From: Isochrysis galbana
Taxonomy: Eukaryota > Haptophyta > Isochrysidales > Isochrysidaceae
Length of the DNA: 64,000 nucleotides
Direction of reading: 5' to 3'
Assembly (NCBI GenBank): GCA_018136815.1
Contig: CM030934.1
Location: 6,371,698-6,435,697, forward strand
Below, in pieces: positions 31,798-41,966 of this stretch (positions are counted from its first letter, which is position 1; every line of letters begins with the position of its first letter). The notes under the pieces are model-generated. The model saw only the letters and a list, made by a program, of their open reading frames with translations, was not told the origin of the DNA and made no database searches. Position numbers and translations under genes: made by a program.

Positions 31798-33757
31798 TTA
31801 AGGTGGTAGGTGCAACTATCGGCGGGCCTTCTACGGAGGTCCCATGGCGACGGCGGTGCTGGCAGTCGGCCGCAGGCATGGGGCTCTAGCTCCAGAATGC
31901 ATTGGGGAAAGTCGGTGAAGCCGCGGCTGTGGGCAGAGCTCGATGGGGTGCACCACTTGGATCGAAGGTGCAGGAGCGGCGCCTGAGTCATTCCGCCGCG
32001 GGAGCGCCGCCCTTGCATCCTCTCCGCAACGCGAGCGTGGCAGTGTTGAGCGAGCGCAATGTCGGTGTGGGGGGCATGTGCTTGGCCTCACAGGTGCAGA
32101 GGCGGGGCAGGTCGATCCCACCGGTATGTGGGGCGACTGCTGTGCCGCTGGGCGCGCACTTGGGTCCGAAGGGGCCGCGCTGCGGCGGCTCTTCTGGCAT
32201 GCGCTCATGGCTGGCGTTTTACGTCTGCATGCGAGGCGGCAGAATTCGAGGTGGTGGCGGGCAGAAGCGGCGCTCCCCGGCTATGAGGCGCGTGGAGGTT
32301 GATCCAGGGTGTCTCGGGACTCCATCCACGGGCGTTGATTGCTGTGCAGAGCCTGCTACGAGCCGCGCTTTGCGTCGGAATCGAAAGCACCGGATACTTT
32401 TGGAAGGGTGCACAACGAGTGCCCGTGTTGTCACGTGTTGCTGTGCGCGGCGAGATCGGTTTCAGGAGCTGTCAGTGGGCTCATCTGAGAGATGACAGTG
32501 AATGCTAGCAAGCTCATATTTTTTGGTGAATTGTGGTGATTCACAATGTATTTTTAGAGCGACCTGAATTTGGCCAATTTGGAAAAACTTTGTTTTTGAG
32601 GTCTCGCCGTCCGTAACTCAGCAGGACGTCTTCTACAATTCATCAAAAAATGTGCAACTGCAAGGTTGTGGGGGTGACCTGCGGTGTGCCAAAGGGTTCT
32701 CGCTAAAAATGTCGTGGAGAAGATTATCGGCGATATATACGGCGCGCCATCCGCGACCAAACGCCCCCCCGAAACATCCCCAATCACCACTCGCTCGCGG
32801 CGAGGCGTCAACAGCTGCGCAAACGAGGGCAAGCAGGGACAGGCAGAAGGAAAGCGAAAGGACTCTGCAAAGACGCAAAGACACCTTTCACTTTGCACAC
32901 TCCACGAGTAAGTACCAGGCACCCTGTCCCGCGAAAGATGAAGACTTGTCCGCCGCTGCAGAACAGTAAAAGTCTCGCGTAAGGTAATGTGCGGCCGTGG
33001 TGTCGTCGCAACTGTAGTATACAAGCCAGTTAGCGACGTCCTCGCCATCAAGCTCAGCATCGTCTGTGTTTGCCTCGACGACGGTGCCCTGCAGCCACCC
33101 TGCCCCATCCCAGTAGCACATGAGGCTCCGGTCGGTGAGGTCCTCGCCGTCTTCGGGCGGTGAGCATTGCGGACGTAGACACGCAGCCGCAGCCGTGAGA
33201 AGCATTGGGCTCCGCCGCCGCGTGGTCGCGAGAGGAGGAGGCGCCTGAACAGTGGGCGTGTGCATCTGCCTCTGCTCCCCGTCCGCCGTTCATACACCTG
33301 GTAGACGCTGGATGGCAAAGCTCGGTGCACATCGTCCCCGCTGCCCGGCAGGGGCAGGCACGTTGGCACGCCGCGGTACAAGTGCACGCTCCTACAGCAC
33401 CTTTCCCCTCTGCTGCTGAGGAACAACGAGCCTTGCGGTGGTGTCTCCCTTGCCTTTCCAAACGGGCGGCCAACCTTTGCTCGAGGTCGTGCACCCCCCC
33501 CAGGGTTTGCTGCCGCAGCAGGTCTTGCCTTCTTCGGCCGTCCGCGAGGTCGAGGCGCTGGCGGGCTGTCCTCTGCCATGGGAGGCTCACGATCCGAGAG
33601 CTCAGGTGCATCTCCCTCATCATCATCGGTCCCACACCCTGACCGTGAGTCGCTGCAGCCCTCTGCGCTTGCGCTGCGTCGCATCGCTCGTGGGAGAAAG
33701 AGAGAGGGCGGGGAGGTGGGGGGGGGGGCAAAAAAAAAGTTGCACCTACCACCTTAA
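31798..33757. mobile_element. 1.96-kb DNA transposon with perfect 20-bp inverted ends
   Basis: Ends TTAAGGTGGTAGGTGCAACT (31798-31817) and its exact complement (33738-33757). CTACT flanks both sides (31793-31797 and 33758-33762), giving a 5-bp TSD. Alternatively the palindromic TTAA is itself the target site, as for PiggyBac or Kolobok elements, and CTACT is chance. The interior carries the minus-strand AT-hook/CXC/Tudor-like frames and no recognised DDE catalytic domain, so it is probably non-autonomous or decayed. The left end is 60-95 bp from the fucosyltransferase-like frame. Confidence 0.85.
32888..33684 (-). pseudogene. Transposon ORF: AT-hook, CXC-like and Tudor-like segments in three frames
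   Basis: From ATG 33684 the first frame has an acidic start, then two AT-hook-like motifs (RPRGRPKKARP and RAKVGRPFGK). A second frame then takes over with CTCTAACQRACPCRAAGTMC followed by TELCHPASTRCMN, a cysteine pattern like CXC/TSO1 domains. A third frame, ending at 32888, has DLTDRSLMCYWDGAGWLQGT, ANWLVYYSCDDTTAAHYL, resembling a Tudor/chromo-like barrel. I could not find GT-AG introns that join all three, so frameshifts are likely. This architecture recurs in transposon-encoded proteins of protists, but I do not assign a superfamily. Confidence 0.5.
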
Positions 33758-33783
33758 CTACTTTATTTACCGGGGGGGACTTT

Positions 33784-33972
33784 TTGCCTGATCGCCAACA
33801 GGATCCAGTGCTACGGCGCTACGGCCCGCCGTACAATGATTGGTTCGACGGCCAAGTGATGAAAGTGGGAACCAACAAGTGGGAAGTAACATGTGCAGTT
33901 GATGGCTCGGTCTCCACGATCACGGACATCAACCTGCAACCTGCTCCGGAAATCCATAAACGTAGTGAGTAG
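33784..33972 (+). CDS. Short Tudor-like exon, unassigned
   Basis: After an acceptor-like TCGCCAACAG the plus strand reads QDPVLRRYGPPYNDWFDGQV, MKVGTNKWEVTCAVDGSVST, ITDINLQPAPEIH. This looks like one small beta-barrel of Tudor/Agenet type. It lies directly beside the right end of the inverted-repeat transposon. No start codon belongs to it and no further exons were found, so it may be a stranded exon. Confidence 0.3.
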   Translation: MPDRQQDPVLRRYGPPYNDWFDGQVMKVGTNKWEVTCAVDGSVSTITDINLQPAPEIHKRSE

Positions 33973-35083
33973 TGAGTAATGAAGCCGCCGTAATGGCAAT
34001 GCCAGAGTCAAAGAAGGTTTCAAATACTTGAACGGTCACCTTACAGAAAACTGCACGTGGCGGTCGTCGCATACCTCCGCATGGAGTACATCAAGGCGGT
34101 CGTGTACCATGACCATGAACCATGACCATGAAGAGTATCCTGTATCCCATGGTGGAAGTGTGAACTGTGGCGGTCAGCTGCACTACTCTGGATTCAGGAG
34201 AAGGAGGCCGTCTTAAATCTAAATCACGCATCACGGAGGCAGTCGCCGAGGATGCAGGAGCAGGAGAAAGGATGACAAAGAAGGTGAAGCGCCACGCTGG
34301 TGTTTGAGCGTGACACAAAATGATTTCATTACTAGTACACAAATTAAACCATTACCATTATAAATTAACCATTGTAACCATGGACCATGGACATTTGACA
34401 TTTGATGATTTGATGGCTCAACCGAGTCTGTCCTCTGTCCCATATTCGACGGAACGTGACCTCATCAAATACACGGGAGCCACCCGGATCGTCACGCCGA
34501 TCGGGCAGTAGGGGTAGGCCAGGATGAGGATGTCCACAAATTCTCGCCCAAATTTCCCTCAAAAATATCCAAGAACTATCCAAGATTCAAGCGCCAGCCC
34601 AAATATCTGAAAAAAGTCAAACTGTTGTTACAAGTGCTCCTCGCACTTGCCCTCCATGAAGAGCGAAGAGCGCCTGAAGGCCTCAGAGAGCTCTCTTCAC
34701 AGGGTGAAGGGGTGGTCAGTAATGATACGTAAAGTACGTACTCCTACGAATCAGAGGAGCGAACGACGCGAAGGGTCGCTGCAGCAGCGGCCCCAATACG
34801 TCAAAGACACTGCTGAACGCAACAGCTGTCTGCCTTGCCCCCGCCCCCCCTCCCCCTCGCTCCCCTTTGAAATGTGCTGCGCGGGAGGTTTGGGTCCGCG
34901 CTGCGTGGCAGACGAAGAAGTTCGAACTTCTACGTGCTTCTTCTGATTCGGCAAGATGCGGAGGCACCGAGGGATCCGGCCGGCCGCGGGGGGAGGGGAA
35001 GGGGCGGGGCGGGGAGAGAGCTAAAGCCTCGCCGCCCCAAGCTGTTTCGAGAGGGCGCACCACCGGACCTCTGCCAGCGCGCC
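33973..35083. other. Intergenic region upstream of the LYR gene
   Basis: Contains ACCATGA repeats (34106-34130) and an AT-rich CCATTAC/CCATGG palindromic patch (34350-34390). No gene supported. Confidence 0.5.
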
Positions 35084-35497
35084 ATGACTCTCTCTCCCAG
35101 CCCAGATCTGATCCGGGTGCTCTATCGTAGCCTGCTTCGATCTGTCCTGCGCACTGAGCGCAGAGCCCGCCCCGAGCAGTGGGCGGTCATTAGCCACTGC
35201 CAACGCGCTCTAGTCAAGCGACACTGCGAGGGCAATGTCTCGACAGATATGGCTGAGGCACTCAACCAGAGGCTTCCACCATCCCAGCTGGTGCAACGCG
35301 CCTTTCGGGTCGAAAGTGGTGCCATGGGCGACGTCGATTTTGCTTTCCGCGCGCTGCGATGCTCCGGGCAGATTGCCACCTGGCTCGAAGAGAACAACGC
35401 TCTCCACGCCTCGATGCGCGGACTGAGCGCGCGGGAGGCGCCGGCACAGCCGCCAGCGAGCTTTGTCGCTGAACAGATGATACTTAAGAGGGTGTGA
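35084..35497 (+). CDS. LYR-motif protein (Complex1_LYR-like)
   Basis: Small mitochondrial accessory factor type: LYR proteins bind acyl carrier protein and help assemble respiratory complexes or deliver Fe-S clusters. Single exon, 137 aa. The motif sits near the N-terminus (PDLIRVLYRSLLRSVLR), followed by a basic helical region and a Phe (RAFRVESGAMGDVDFAFRAL), as expected for the three-helix LYR fold. The tail (REAPAQPPASFVAEQMILKR) is not conserved-looking. There is no classical presequence, which is usual for the family. The frame is open upstream (from 34874) but low complexity. Which complex it serves cannot be told from sequence. Confidence 0.65.
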   Translation: MTLSPSPDLIRVLYRSLLRSVLRTERRARPEQWAVISHCQRALVKRHCEGNVSTDMAEALNQRLPPSQLVQRAFRVESGAMGDVDFAFRALRCSGQIATWLEENNALHASMRGLSAREAPAQPPASFVAEQMILKRV

Positions 35498-36689
35498 AGC
35501 CGTGAGTCGCACTCCCAGCTCCATGTCCATTTCCCACTCGCGAACACCCAGCTCAGGGTGAGTGTTCAAGTGGGCACAACTTGATGTGAGTGCTGTATTT
35601 GGTTCATGAAGACTGAAGCTTCGAACGGGGCTTCTTGGTCTTCTGTTACGTGCAGACTGCCAAGGATTTCCAGCGTCTTGCATCTATTTGCGCCTTAGCC
35701 TATGGCTTGTGAGCGCCAGCGGGCCGCGATCGCTTGCAGTTTGTTGCTTTCCGGCTTGTGGCATGTGTGCCTCAAGGAATGGGCACGTCGTACACTAAGT
35801 GCATACGTACTCAAACCCACACAGCGACTGGCTCTGACTTGCTCAGGTCATACATCTCGCTTGTATTATGGTCATTTGGCGAAACAGCGTCGCTGCTAGA
35901 CGACTCTGGTGGGCGAGACCACCCGCGGACGCGGAAGCGGCCTCTATCCTCTAGCTTATTGTGGTGAGGCGTGTAAAGTTGAAAGTTACCATCCGTCACA
36001 AGAATTCCAAATCATCTCGCCACACGCGCGGCCGTGAGATTCTGTTTAGGACCCCGAAACCAGACGCCGCCTTTACTATCCCCTACATGGCGGAAGACTG
36101 CGCGCAATATCTAGAACACCTCCCGGAGGAATTCACCCACGAAGGACGAAGGGCGCAAAATATCGAGGACGCCCCTCCCTGCTCCCTGCTTCCTTGGGTC
36201 GTGCGATAGAGTCGTCCGACACTCAGTACACATTTTAGTTAACGCGAAACCACGACCGGAACCAGACGCCGAGCATGCGCCGAAAATGTAAGGGCGGAGC
36301 ACGAAGACACAGCAAGAGAGCAGCCGCCGTAAAGAGATAAAGGCGTTGGAAGTACCCCGTACCGTATCCCGTATACCAATTACCAAGTAGTCAGAAATCT
36401 TTGTGGAACCATTTATTTGCAGCTCCACGTGAAGCAATTAATGACTCACACCTTGCTAGCATAGACCCAACAGGACCACTGAGCGCTACTATGGTCCTCC
36501 CTGTATTTTGGGCTTGCTATAGTGATAGTGATGGGGAAGAACAGTACACCTAAACGTCCGTTTTCCATGAATTCACTAAAATTTTCACAAACAGCAAATA
36601 GGGGCTGAAAATTGAAAATTGTGTGAAATTTCACATTTCTGACGTCATAAAGTGGACATAGGCGAGGGTCATAAAAATATTCTTGAAGG
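35498..36689. other. Intergenic region with no recognised feature
   Basis: Several short frames without domains. Nothing supportable seen. Confidence 0.45.
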
Positions 36690-37170
36690 CGTCCGCTAAG
36701 CGACTAGAGACACTCCCTTTACCTTTACCGGGTCACCGCCGCCATCGCCCTAGCCCCTACCGCACTCCGCACTCCCCTTTCCGCTCTCCCAATCATTCCT
36801 TTTTCTTCGGTTTTTCGGGTTGTTGGCCTATGGGCACTACTTTGAGTCTAGCGCCGGGGGAGCGGTGGGGCGGGCCTGTTGATTGTTGATGTGTTCTTAG
36901 GTGGCGGCATGACACGGGTCGCCGCGTTGTGGGGGGGCCGCCAATCGGCTTCCCCTACCTATATCTATGGGTATGTGGGTTTTTAGGGCCGCTTCGCTTA
37001 GTTAGAGGTTGCGACCTAACTAAGGGTTGCTTGTTTTCTTGGCAACACCCCCATAAGGATGGTATAGGTATAAGTTTTGCTTGCAGCCCCCCCCCCCCTT
37101 CTCCCCCCTCTTCCCCCCCCCCTATCCCCCAAAACCGAAACGACGGAGGATGTGAAGGGTGAAGGGTTCA
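36690..37170 (-). pseudogene. LINE 3' fragment
   Basis: On the minus strand QAKLIPIPSLWGCCQENKQP (about 37080-37020) parallels VELIPSTRGALAKKTTKP at 29400. The rest resembles the 3' UTRs at 39700 and 40590, including a block matching TTCCTTTTTCTTCGGTTT on the plus strand (36795-36815). Poly(C) runs lie at 37087-37120. Confidence 0.55.
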
Positions 37171-37671
37171 CTTGAAACTCCCAGCTTGAAACCTAAAAAC
37201 TCGAACGCGAAATGCGATTTTTTTGTTTTTGTATACGGATGATGTTGAAGACTACGGTCATTGACGTTAAAACGACCCACGGACCCACGGGCAGATTCAC
37301 ACATGCACAGACTCACAGCTCACAGGGCACCTAAGACTAAGACGCTCGACCCAGTGGATTGGGGCCCTACTATGCATTCCCTACTACTTTGCCGCAGAGA
37401 TCTACCCGCGAGCGACGAAATCACGCTTGGGGGCTTGTATGAGGCGGCTTAAAGGGGCGCGCGGTAGCTCGCCCCTAGTACGTAGGTGTTTGCTGCAGTC
37501 ATGCGCGAGTCGTGGATATGCGGGGTAGTCTAACATGGCTAGTGGCAGTAGCGGTACTAACTCTCACTAGAAAATTAAAAATAAAGTTAGTTGCGCAACT
37601 AGCGTTGAAGCTTTAAGAAGTGCAAGTCTAGCTGTTGGCGCCCTACACGCATCCCTCCGGACGAATTTGGG
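37171..37671. other. Downstream of the thioredoxin-fold gene
   Basis: No gene. GGCTAGTGGCAGTAGCGGTA occurs at 37537-37556, identical to a motif in the inverted repeat at 62136-62405. Confidence 0.6.
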
Positions 37672-39419
37672 CTATTGAATCATGCCCCCAATGCTCCCGT
37701 CAGCATTCACCACATGGCGCTCCGCATCGCCGTCGTCCACATCGCCCGCCTCTATTCGATCGAGGGGATTGGGCTCCTGTGTCTCCTCGTCATCGTCTAA
37801 ATCCAAAAATTCCGCATCTTCCCCCCAACTTGGATCTACATCGAGAGACAAGGAATCCTCCTCCTCATCTGAGAACATACCGCGGACATACTCTTCCTCT
37901 TCCTCCGCCATTTTTCGCCGTCGCCGAAGTTCAGCCTCGCGCTTCTCCTCAGATACTGATGACCCGCTCCCAGCAACACGCTTTCCCGTAGACCCGCCCT
38001 TCGGAGAGGCTTGGCCTCCTGTGACCCTTCCGCTTCGTTGCTGGGCGTCATCGCGTTTAGCTCGCACCGATGCCTCGTGCCGACGCCTCCTCTCTGTCTG
38101 CACATCTTTGAAGGTCGGAGCACTACTAGACGCAGGCTTGGACGACCCCTTGCTCGCACGCGTCCCTCCTTTTCTGCTAGCTCCACCGTCGTTCGTGCCC
38201 TTGGAGGCACTCTGTTTTCGCCACGCAATCGTGGGAGGCTTGCGCAAGGCTGTCAGCTCCAGTTTCCCATCGACATGTTGCATCAAAAAATCTCTGAGGG
38301 ACTCAGATGAAAAGACCCCTTTATGCGCCTTGGCACCAAGGGTGTGACTCTTTGCGCCCTTATCACTAGCAATGGCCGAGGACCGCAATGCAAGAAGCTG
38401 GGGAGCATCGCGCGTGACGTCGGGCAACTTTCGCGCAAGTGAGAAGTCGTATCGCGCCATATTTAGGGTCAACTGCATGACAAAGGGTGTATGCACATGA
38501 GTAGGAGTAGTTTAAAGCAAGGACTAGTCACAGGCTTCCGTGGAAGGGCGACGGGCAAGAAAACAGTCGGTGCCTGAGTCTCCGATACGAGGACCCAGTG
38601 GGAAGTAGACGCTACATATGCAGAGTGTGGAGGAGCGCATGCGGGCAAGAGACCCACAAAGTGAATCGTCCGAAATTCGGGCAAGATGGACTTCAATGCT
38701 CGCTTATCGTCGAGCTTGAGGTCGCCGTGGTAGAGGACGACAGCACAAAAGCGGCTCTTATCAACACACACATCGTGCAGCTGCTCCGTCTTCGTCACAG
38801 GCCACAGCTTGTGTTCTGCTCGCTCTTTGACAAAGTTAACTAGAGCAGAGGCTTGCTGCCGAACCGAAGGGAAAAGCGATGCCGAGAGACCCGCCTTTGT
38901 GAGGTGCGTCTGCGTGAGTTGCACCGGCGGAAGCCCATTTGCGACAAGGGCTATCAACGGCATCACGGTGTCATCCAGTCTGCATCGCGCACAGGAAATG
39001 TGAAGATTGGTCCATGCCAGTGTCACCAGGAAACTTCCACATACTTAGCACGAGTCAAAACGTCTTGGTGTCTAGGCGCAGCGATCTGCAGCTCTCGCTC
39101 ACCGGAAGCGCTCGAGCGTATTCTTTCCCGAGGGCAGCCTCTTTTTACAATCGAGAATCGCCACGTTCACCTCATCGGGCATCGCGCTCAGCGCGGTCTG
39201 CACCACTGCATGAGCATGTTCAGCCGGTGACGAGTCGGCGCGCGAGGCGGCAGTGATGTCGATGGCGCTGACGCACTGGATGAGCCATGGGTCGCCGGAG
39301 AAAAAGACGCTCCTGAGCTCCTCCGAGCTGCCGCGCAGCGCCACCACCGAGCGCTGCCCGAGCGCGAGGGGCAGCAGGGCGAGGGCCAGCGCGAGCTCGG
39401 CGCGCGGGAGGCGCGCCAT
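37672..39419 (-). CDS. Secretory thioredoxin-fold protein with acidic coiled tail
   Basis: Exons in coding order 39419-39103, 38979-38658 and 38472-37672 join in phase at GT-AG sites to give 479 aa. An N-terminal signal peptide is clear (LALALALLPLALGQRSVVAL). Next comes a segment like the start of a thioredoxin domain (GDPWLIQCVSAIDI...VNVAILDCKKRLPSGKNTLE, then RFRLDDTVMPLIALVANGLP). A second alpha/beta stretch (FCAVVLYHGDLKLDDKRALK) leads to RYDFSLARKLPDVTRDAPQL. No CxxC active site is present, so it is probably a binding rather than a redox module. The C-terminal 200 residues are Lys/Ser-rich, then Glu/Arg-rich and acidic. An ER-lumen or membrane-associated J-protein/PDI-like partner is plausible; identity is not settled. 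Confidence 0.68.
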
Positions 39420-39699
39420 CCTTCTTGGCCAAAACGATTCTCTTGGAGCGATCGATCGATCCGGTTTTCATACTCTATGTCTCTAGTCTAGAGAAGAGTA
39501 GAGTAGAGCTCATATGGCTGGTGTAGGAGTAGGTAGACTTGCTGGGGACAAGGTGTGAATGCCAACACGCCAACACCAACACCCACCTACGACGATGAAA
39601 GGCGCTCACGATCCGCTTGGTACTCCTAGTGTGAGAGTCGAGGAGCCAACCAAGATGTGCGCACGCCGCCGTCGAAGGTCCGTTCGTCTCATATATGTT
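39420..39699. other. Upstream region of the thioredoxin-fold gene
   Basis: No supported feature. Confidence 0.45.
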
Positions 39700-39975
39700 A
39701 GAAAAACATCTGAAGATTCTGGGCTACACACCTATTGGACGCTCGGTACCTATTACCGCCCCGCTGTCAATGCCCTCGTCTCCCTTCCCTCCACCACCTC
39801 CTCTTCCCCCCCTCTTTCCTTTTTCTTGGGTTTCCGGGGTGCGGCCCGGGTGCACTACCGTGGGCCCGGTTCGGAATGCGGAATGCGGGGTCCGGGCAGA
39901 CCTTCTGGCTTTTGGTTGGTGTTTCTTTGTCATTCACATTCATCTTTTCAGTCTGCGGATTTAGGTTGTCTGTCC
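39700..39975 (-). pseudogene. LINE 3' UTR, truncated copy
   Basis: Similar over about 250 bp to 40590-40850: CATCTGAAGATTCTGGGCTA at one end, then TTTCCTTTTTCTTGGGTTTC and GGGGTCCGGGCAGACCTT. The minus-strand 3' end would be AGAATCTTCAGATG followed by T-rich sequence. Confidence 0.65.
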
Positions 39976-40328
39976 TAGGAGTATCGCGGTCCTCTGAGTC
40001 GTCATGGGTGCATAGGTGGTTCTTGCGTGTGCACGTGATGTGCTATAAAGAAATATTCTAGAAGATGACTACTACGTTGCTATCCGCTCCCCCTTCCGCT
40101 GGGGTCCACACCTCTGACATCGCCTTCATTCACCCCACCCTCACTCCCCTTCCCGCTTCCCCCCTCTGCCATCACCAATTACACGCCTCGCCCCAGAAGA
40201 TCGCACACACAGAAAATCAAAGACAGACTCTTCTTCGCTTACCCTGAATGAAGCGACCACCCGGCCCCGACAGCCGACAGCTTAAAAACTCTATACACTA
40301 TCCTATACTATACATAATAGCGTGGAAA

Positions 40329-40590
40329 TACAACTAAGTTTATACTTGTTTGACCCATGGGGGGGCACGAGCCCCCCCCCCTCTCTCCACTCCTCCCCTG
40401 GCATGGGGGAGGAACCACCCATCCTCCTGGCGTGCCTGATGGCTTGCCAGGATGAGACTGCCCTACTGACTGCTGACCCACTCTCTACCTCACAGGCACG
40501 CCTGATTCGCTCGTCCTGGCCAGTCGTGGCCAGCCCATTGCTCCAACCCCCCCTCCCCCCTTGGTCGACAAGCAGATAGGTGCAAAAAAA
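40329..40590 (+). mobile_element. Palindrome-rich retroposon fragment with 5' hairpin
   Basis: Starts with the hairpin AACTAAGTTTATACTTGTTT, then GACCCATGGGGGGGCACGAG, CCCCTGGCATGGGGGAGGAA and the CTTGGTCGACAAGCAGATAG block. It matches 47900-48141 in inverse orientation and stops at a run of A next to the LINE 3' end. Confidence 0.7.
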
Positions 40591-41260
40591 AACGTCTGAA
40601 GATTCAGGGCTACACACCTACTAGTCACGGGGCTCCCCTTCGCTATCTACACCGCCCTTATGCCCTTATCTTCCCTCCCTCCACCTCTTCCCCTGCCCCC
40701 CTTCTTTCCTTTTTCTTCGGTTTCCGGGGTCCGGCCTCGGTGCTCTACCTGAGGCCTGGTTCAGAGTGTGGGGTCCGGGCAGGCCTTTTGGATTTGTCGT
40801 TGTCGTCGTGTGTGTCTGTCTGGTTACTTGTTGTTTGTTTGGGTTATGTCTAGGTTCCATTGTCGCTGTCAGCCACTTTGTTTGGTGTGACGGTGTTTCA
40901 ATTTCCTTTGTTCCCTTGTCCCGTGGTCCCCTCGACAGCGTGTGCGATCCCCAGCTTGGAGGCTAGTTCCACTAGCTCCGCGCTGGGCTTTAGTCCGCCT
41001 TTGTCGTTTCAGTCGAAAACGGGTCTCAAGTCATTCATGTCTATCCTTTTCTTAGGCCGTCTTCCCATGCCCGCCTGGGCGGTTCTCGCCGAGTCGGTTT
41101 CTTGTGCGAAGAGGGGTGCTTTGCTTAGTATGGTGTATCTCTCTATTATTCTTATTAGTATTGATTCTTCCGAGAATTTTATGCCGTCGTAGTGTATCCT
41201 ATAGAAATCCGTGATTATGTATCTCCACGCTAGTAGGTAGCACCCTGTGGAGACGCTCGC
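40590..41260 (-). pseudogene. LINE ORF2 C-terminal part and 3' UTR
   Basis: The minus strand reads LLAWRYIITDFYRIHYDGIK, FSEESILIRIIERYTIL, AQAGMGRRPKKRIDMNDL to a stop, then PSAELVELASKLGIAHAVEG in another frame. LAWRYI(I/L)TDFY recurs at 54400. The 3' end carries the short palindrome CTGAATCTTCAG before a run of T (plus: poly(A) at 40586-40594). Confidence 0.7.
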
Positions 41261-41311
41261 ATGAGATGTACGCCCCCCTTGCCGCGGTGGACTCGCTCGG
41301 CAGGAGCGCCC

Positions 41312-41545
41312 TCATGAGCTCGACCCGGTGTCCTGGGACCGAGCTTTTTTGTATTTGATGTTGCTGGGCCTTGTGGGTTCAATCTTTACGGGAGCTGAAC
41401 CCGAACCGATAAGCGGCCTTTTGTTTTCAATCTTTACTTGGGGAGCTGAACCCGAATCGACACCTTTCAGCAATTCTTGGAGGTGGGGAGTTAATTCCGA
41501 ATCGACATGAGCTTTGATTGTACGAAGCAGATCATCACGACTCAT
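41312..41545 (-). CDS. Small ORF with repeated VKIE motifs, overlaps the next ORF
   Basis: The 77-aa frame starts MSRDDLLRTIKAHVDSELTP. It contains a duplicated unit, SGSAPQVKIENKRP and GSGSAPVKIEPTRP, reflected in the DNA as an imperfect tandem repeat (about 41380-41460). VKIE fits the SUMO-acceptor consensus (hydrophobic-Lys-x-Glu). Its ATG overlaps the end of the 143-aa ORF by 11 nt. Base composition is AT-rich compared with host genes nearby. The family is unknown; it could be viral, mobile-element cargo or a chance frame. Confidence 0.4.
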   Translation of the reverse strand: MSRDDLLRTIKAHVDSELTPHLQELLKGVDSGSAPQVKIENKRPLIGSGSAPVKIEPTRPSNIKYKKARSQDTGSSS

Positions 41546-41966
41546 ATATATTGATGATAGTTTTCGCAGTGAATTTATTGCTCAAGAGAGTGTGTATCAT
41601 ATAAACCAGTGTGAATGATTTATCAGCCTCGCAAATGGCATGTAAGGTGTCTTTAATGTTCGTATTGTGCTTGAAATCGAATGAACTGAATAAGGACTTA
41701 CATTCGAAAGTGTACGTCCACAAATTTGGGTTCGACTCAAGCAGCCTCCTCAGGGAGTTGTTGCTCCCCCCCGGGTTGACCCCAACCGGCGGCGGCGGAC
41801 TGATGCTGTCCAATGCTTCCGCAATAACCTGCATGGCAGATTTAGATGTGCCATATGGCGGAAAGAGAGGTGTGATGAATTTTTTAAAGTTATCGTCCAT
41901 CTTTGTTATGATCCATTGCAATCGCTTGCGTACTACATCATCAGCCGCCATTTCATTTATAGACAT
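41535..41966 (-). CDS. AT-rich ORF of possible viral or mobile-element origin
   Basis: The 143-aa frame (MSINEMAADDVVRKRLQWII, NFKKFITPLFPPYGTSKSAM, SLFSSFDFKHNTNIKDTLHA) is rich in Ile, Lys and Asn with A/T-ending codons, unlike the G/C-rich host genes on both sides. It sits between an ORF1-like start (MERA at 42271) and the LINE C-terminus at 41260, so it occupies the position where most of a LINE should be. I do not recognise the family. No membrane helix or signal is seen. Confidence 0.4.
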   Translation of the reverse strand: MSINEMAADDVVRKRLQWIITKMDDNFKKFITPLFPPYGTSKSAMQVIAEALDSISPPPPVGVNPGGSNNSLRRLLESNPNLWTYTFECKSLFSSFDFKHNTNIKDTLHAICEADKSFTLVYMIHTLLSNKFTAKTIINIYES

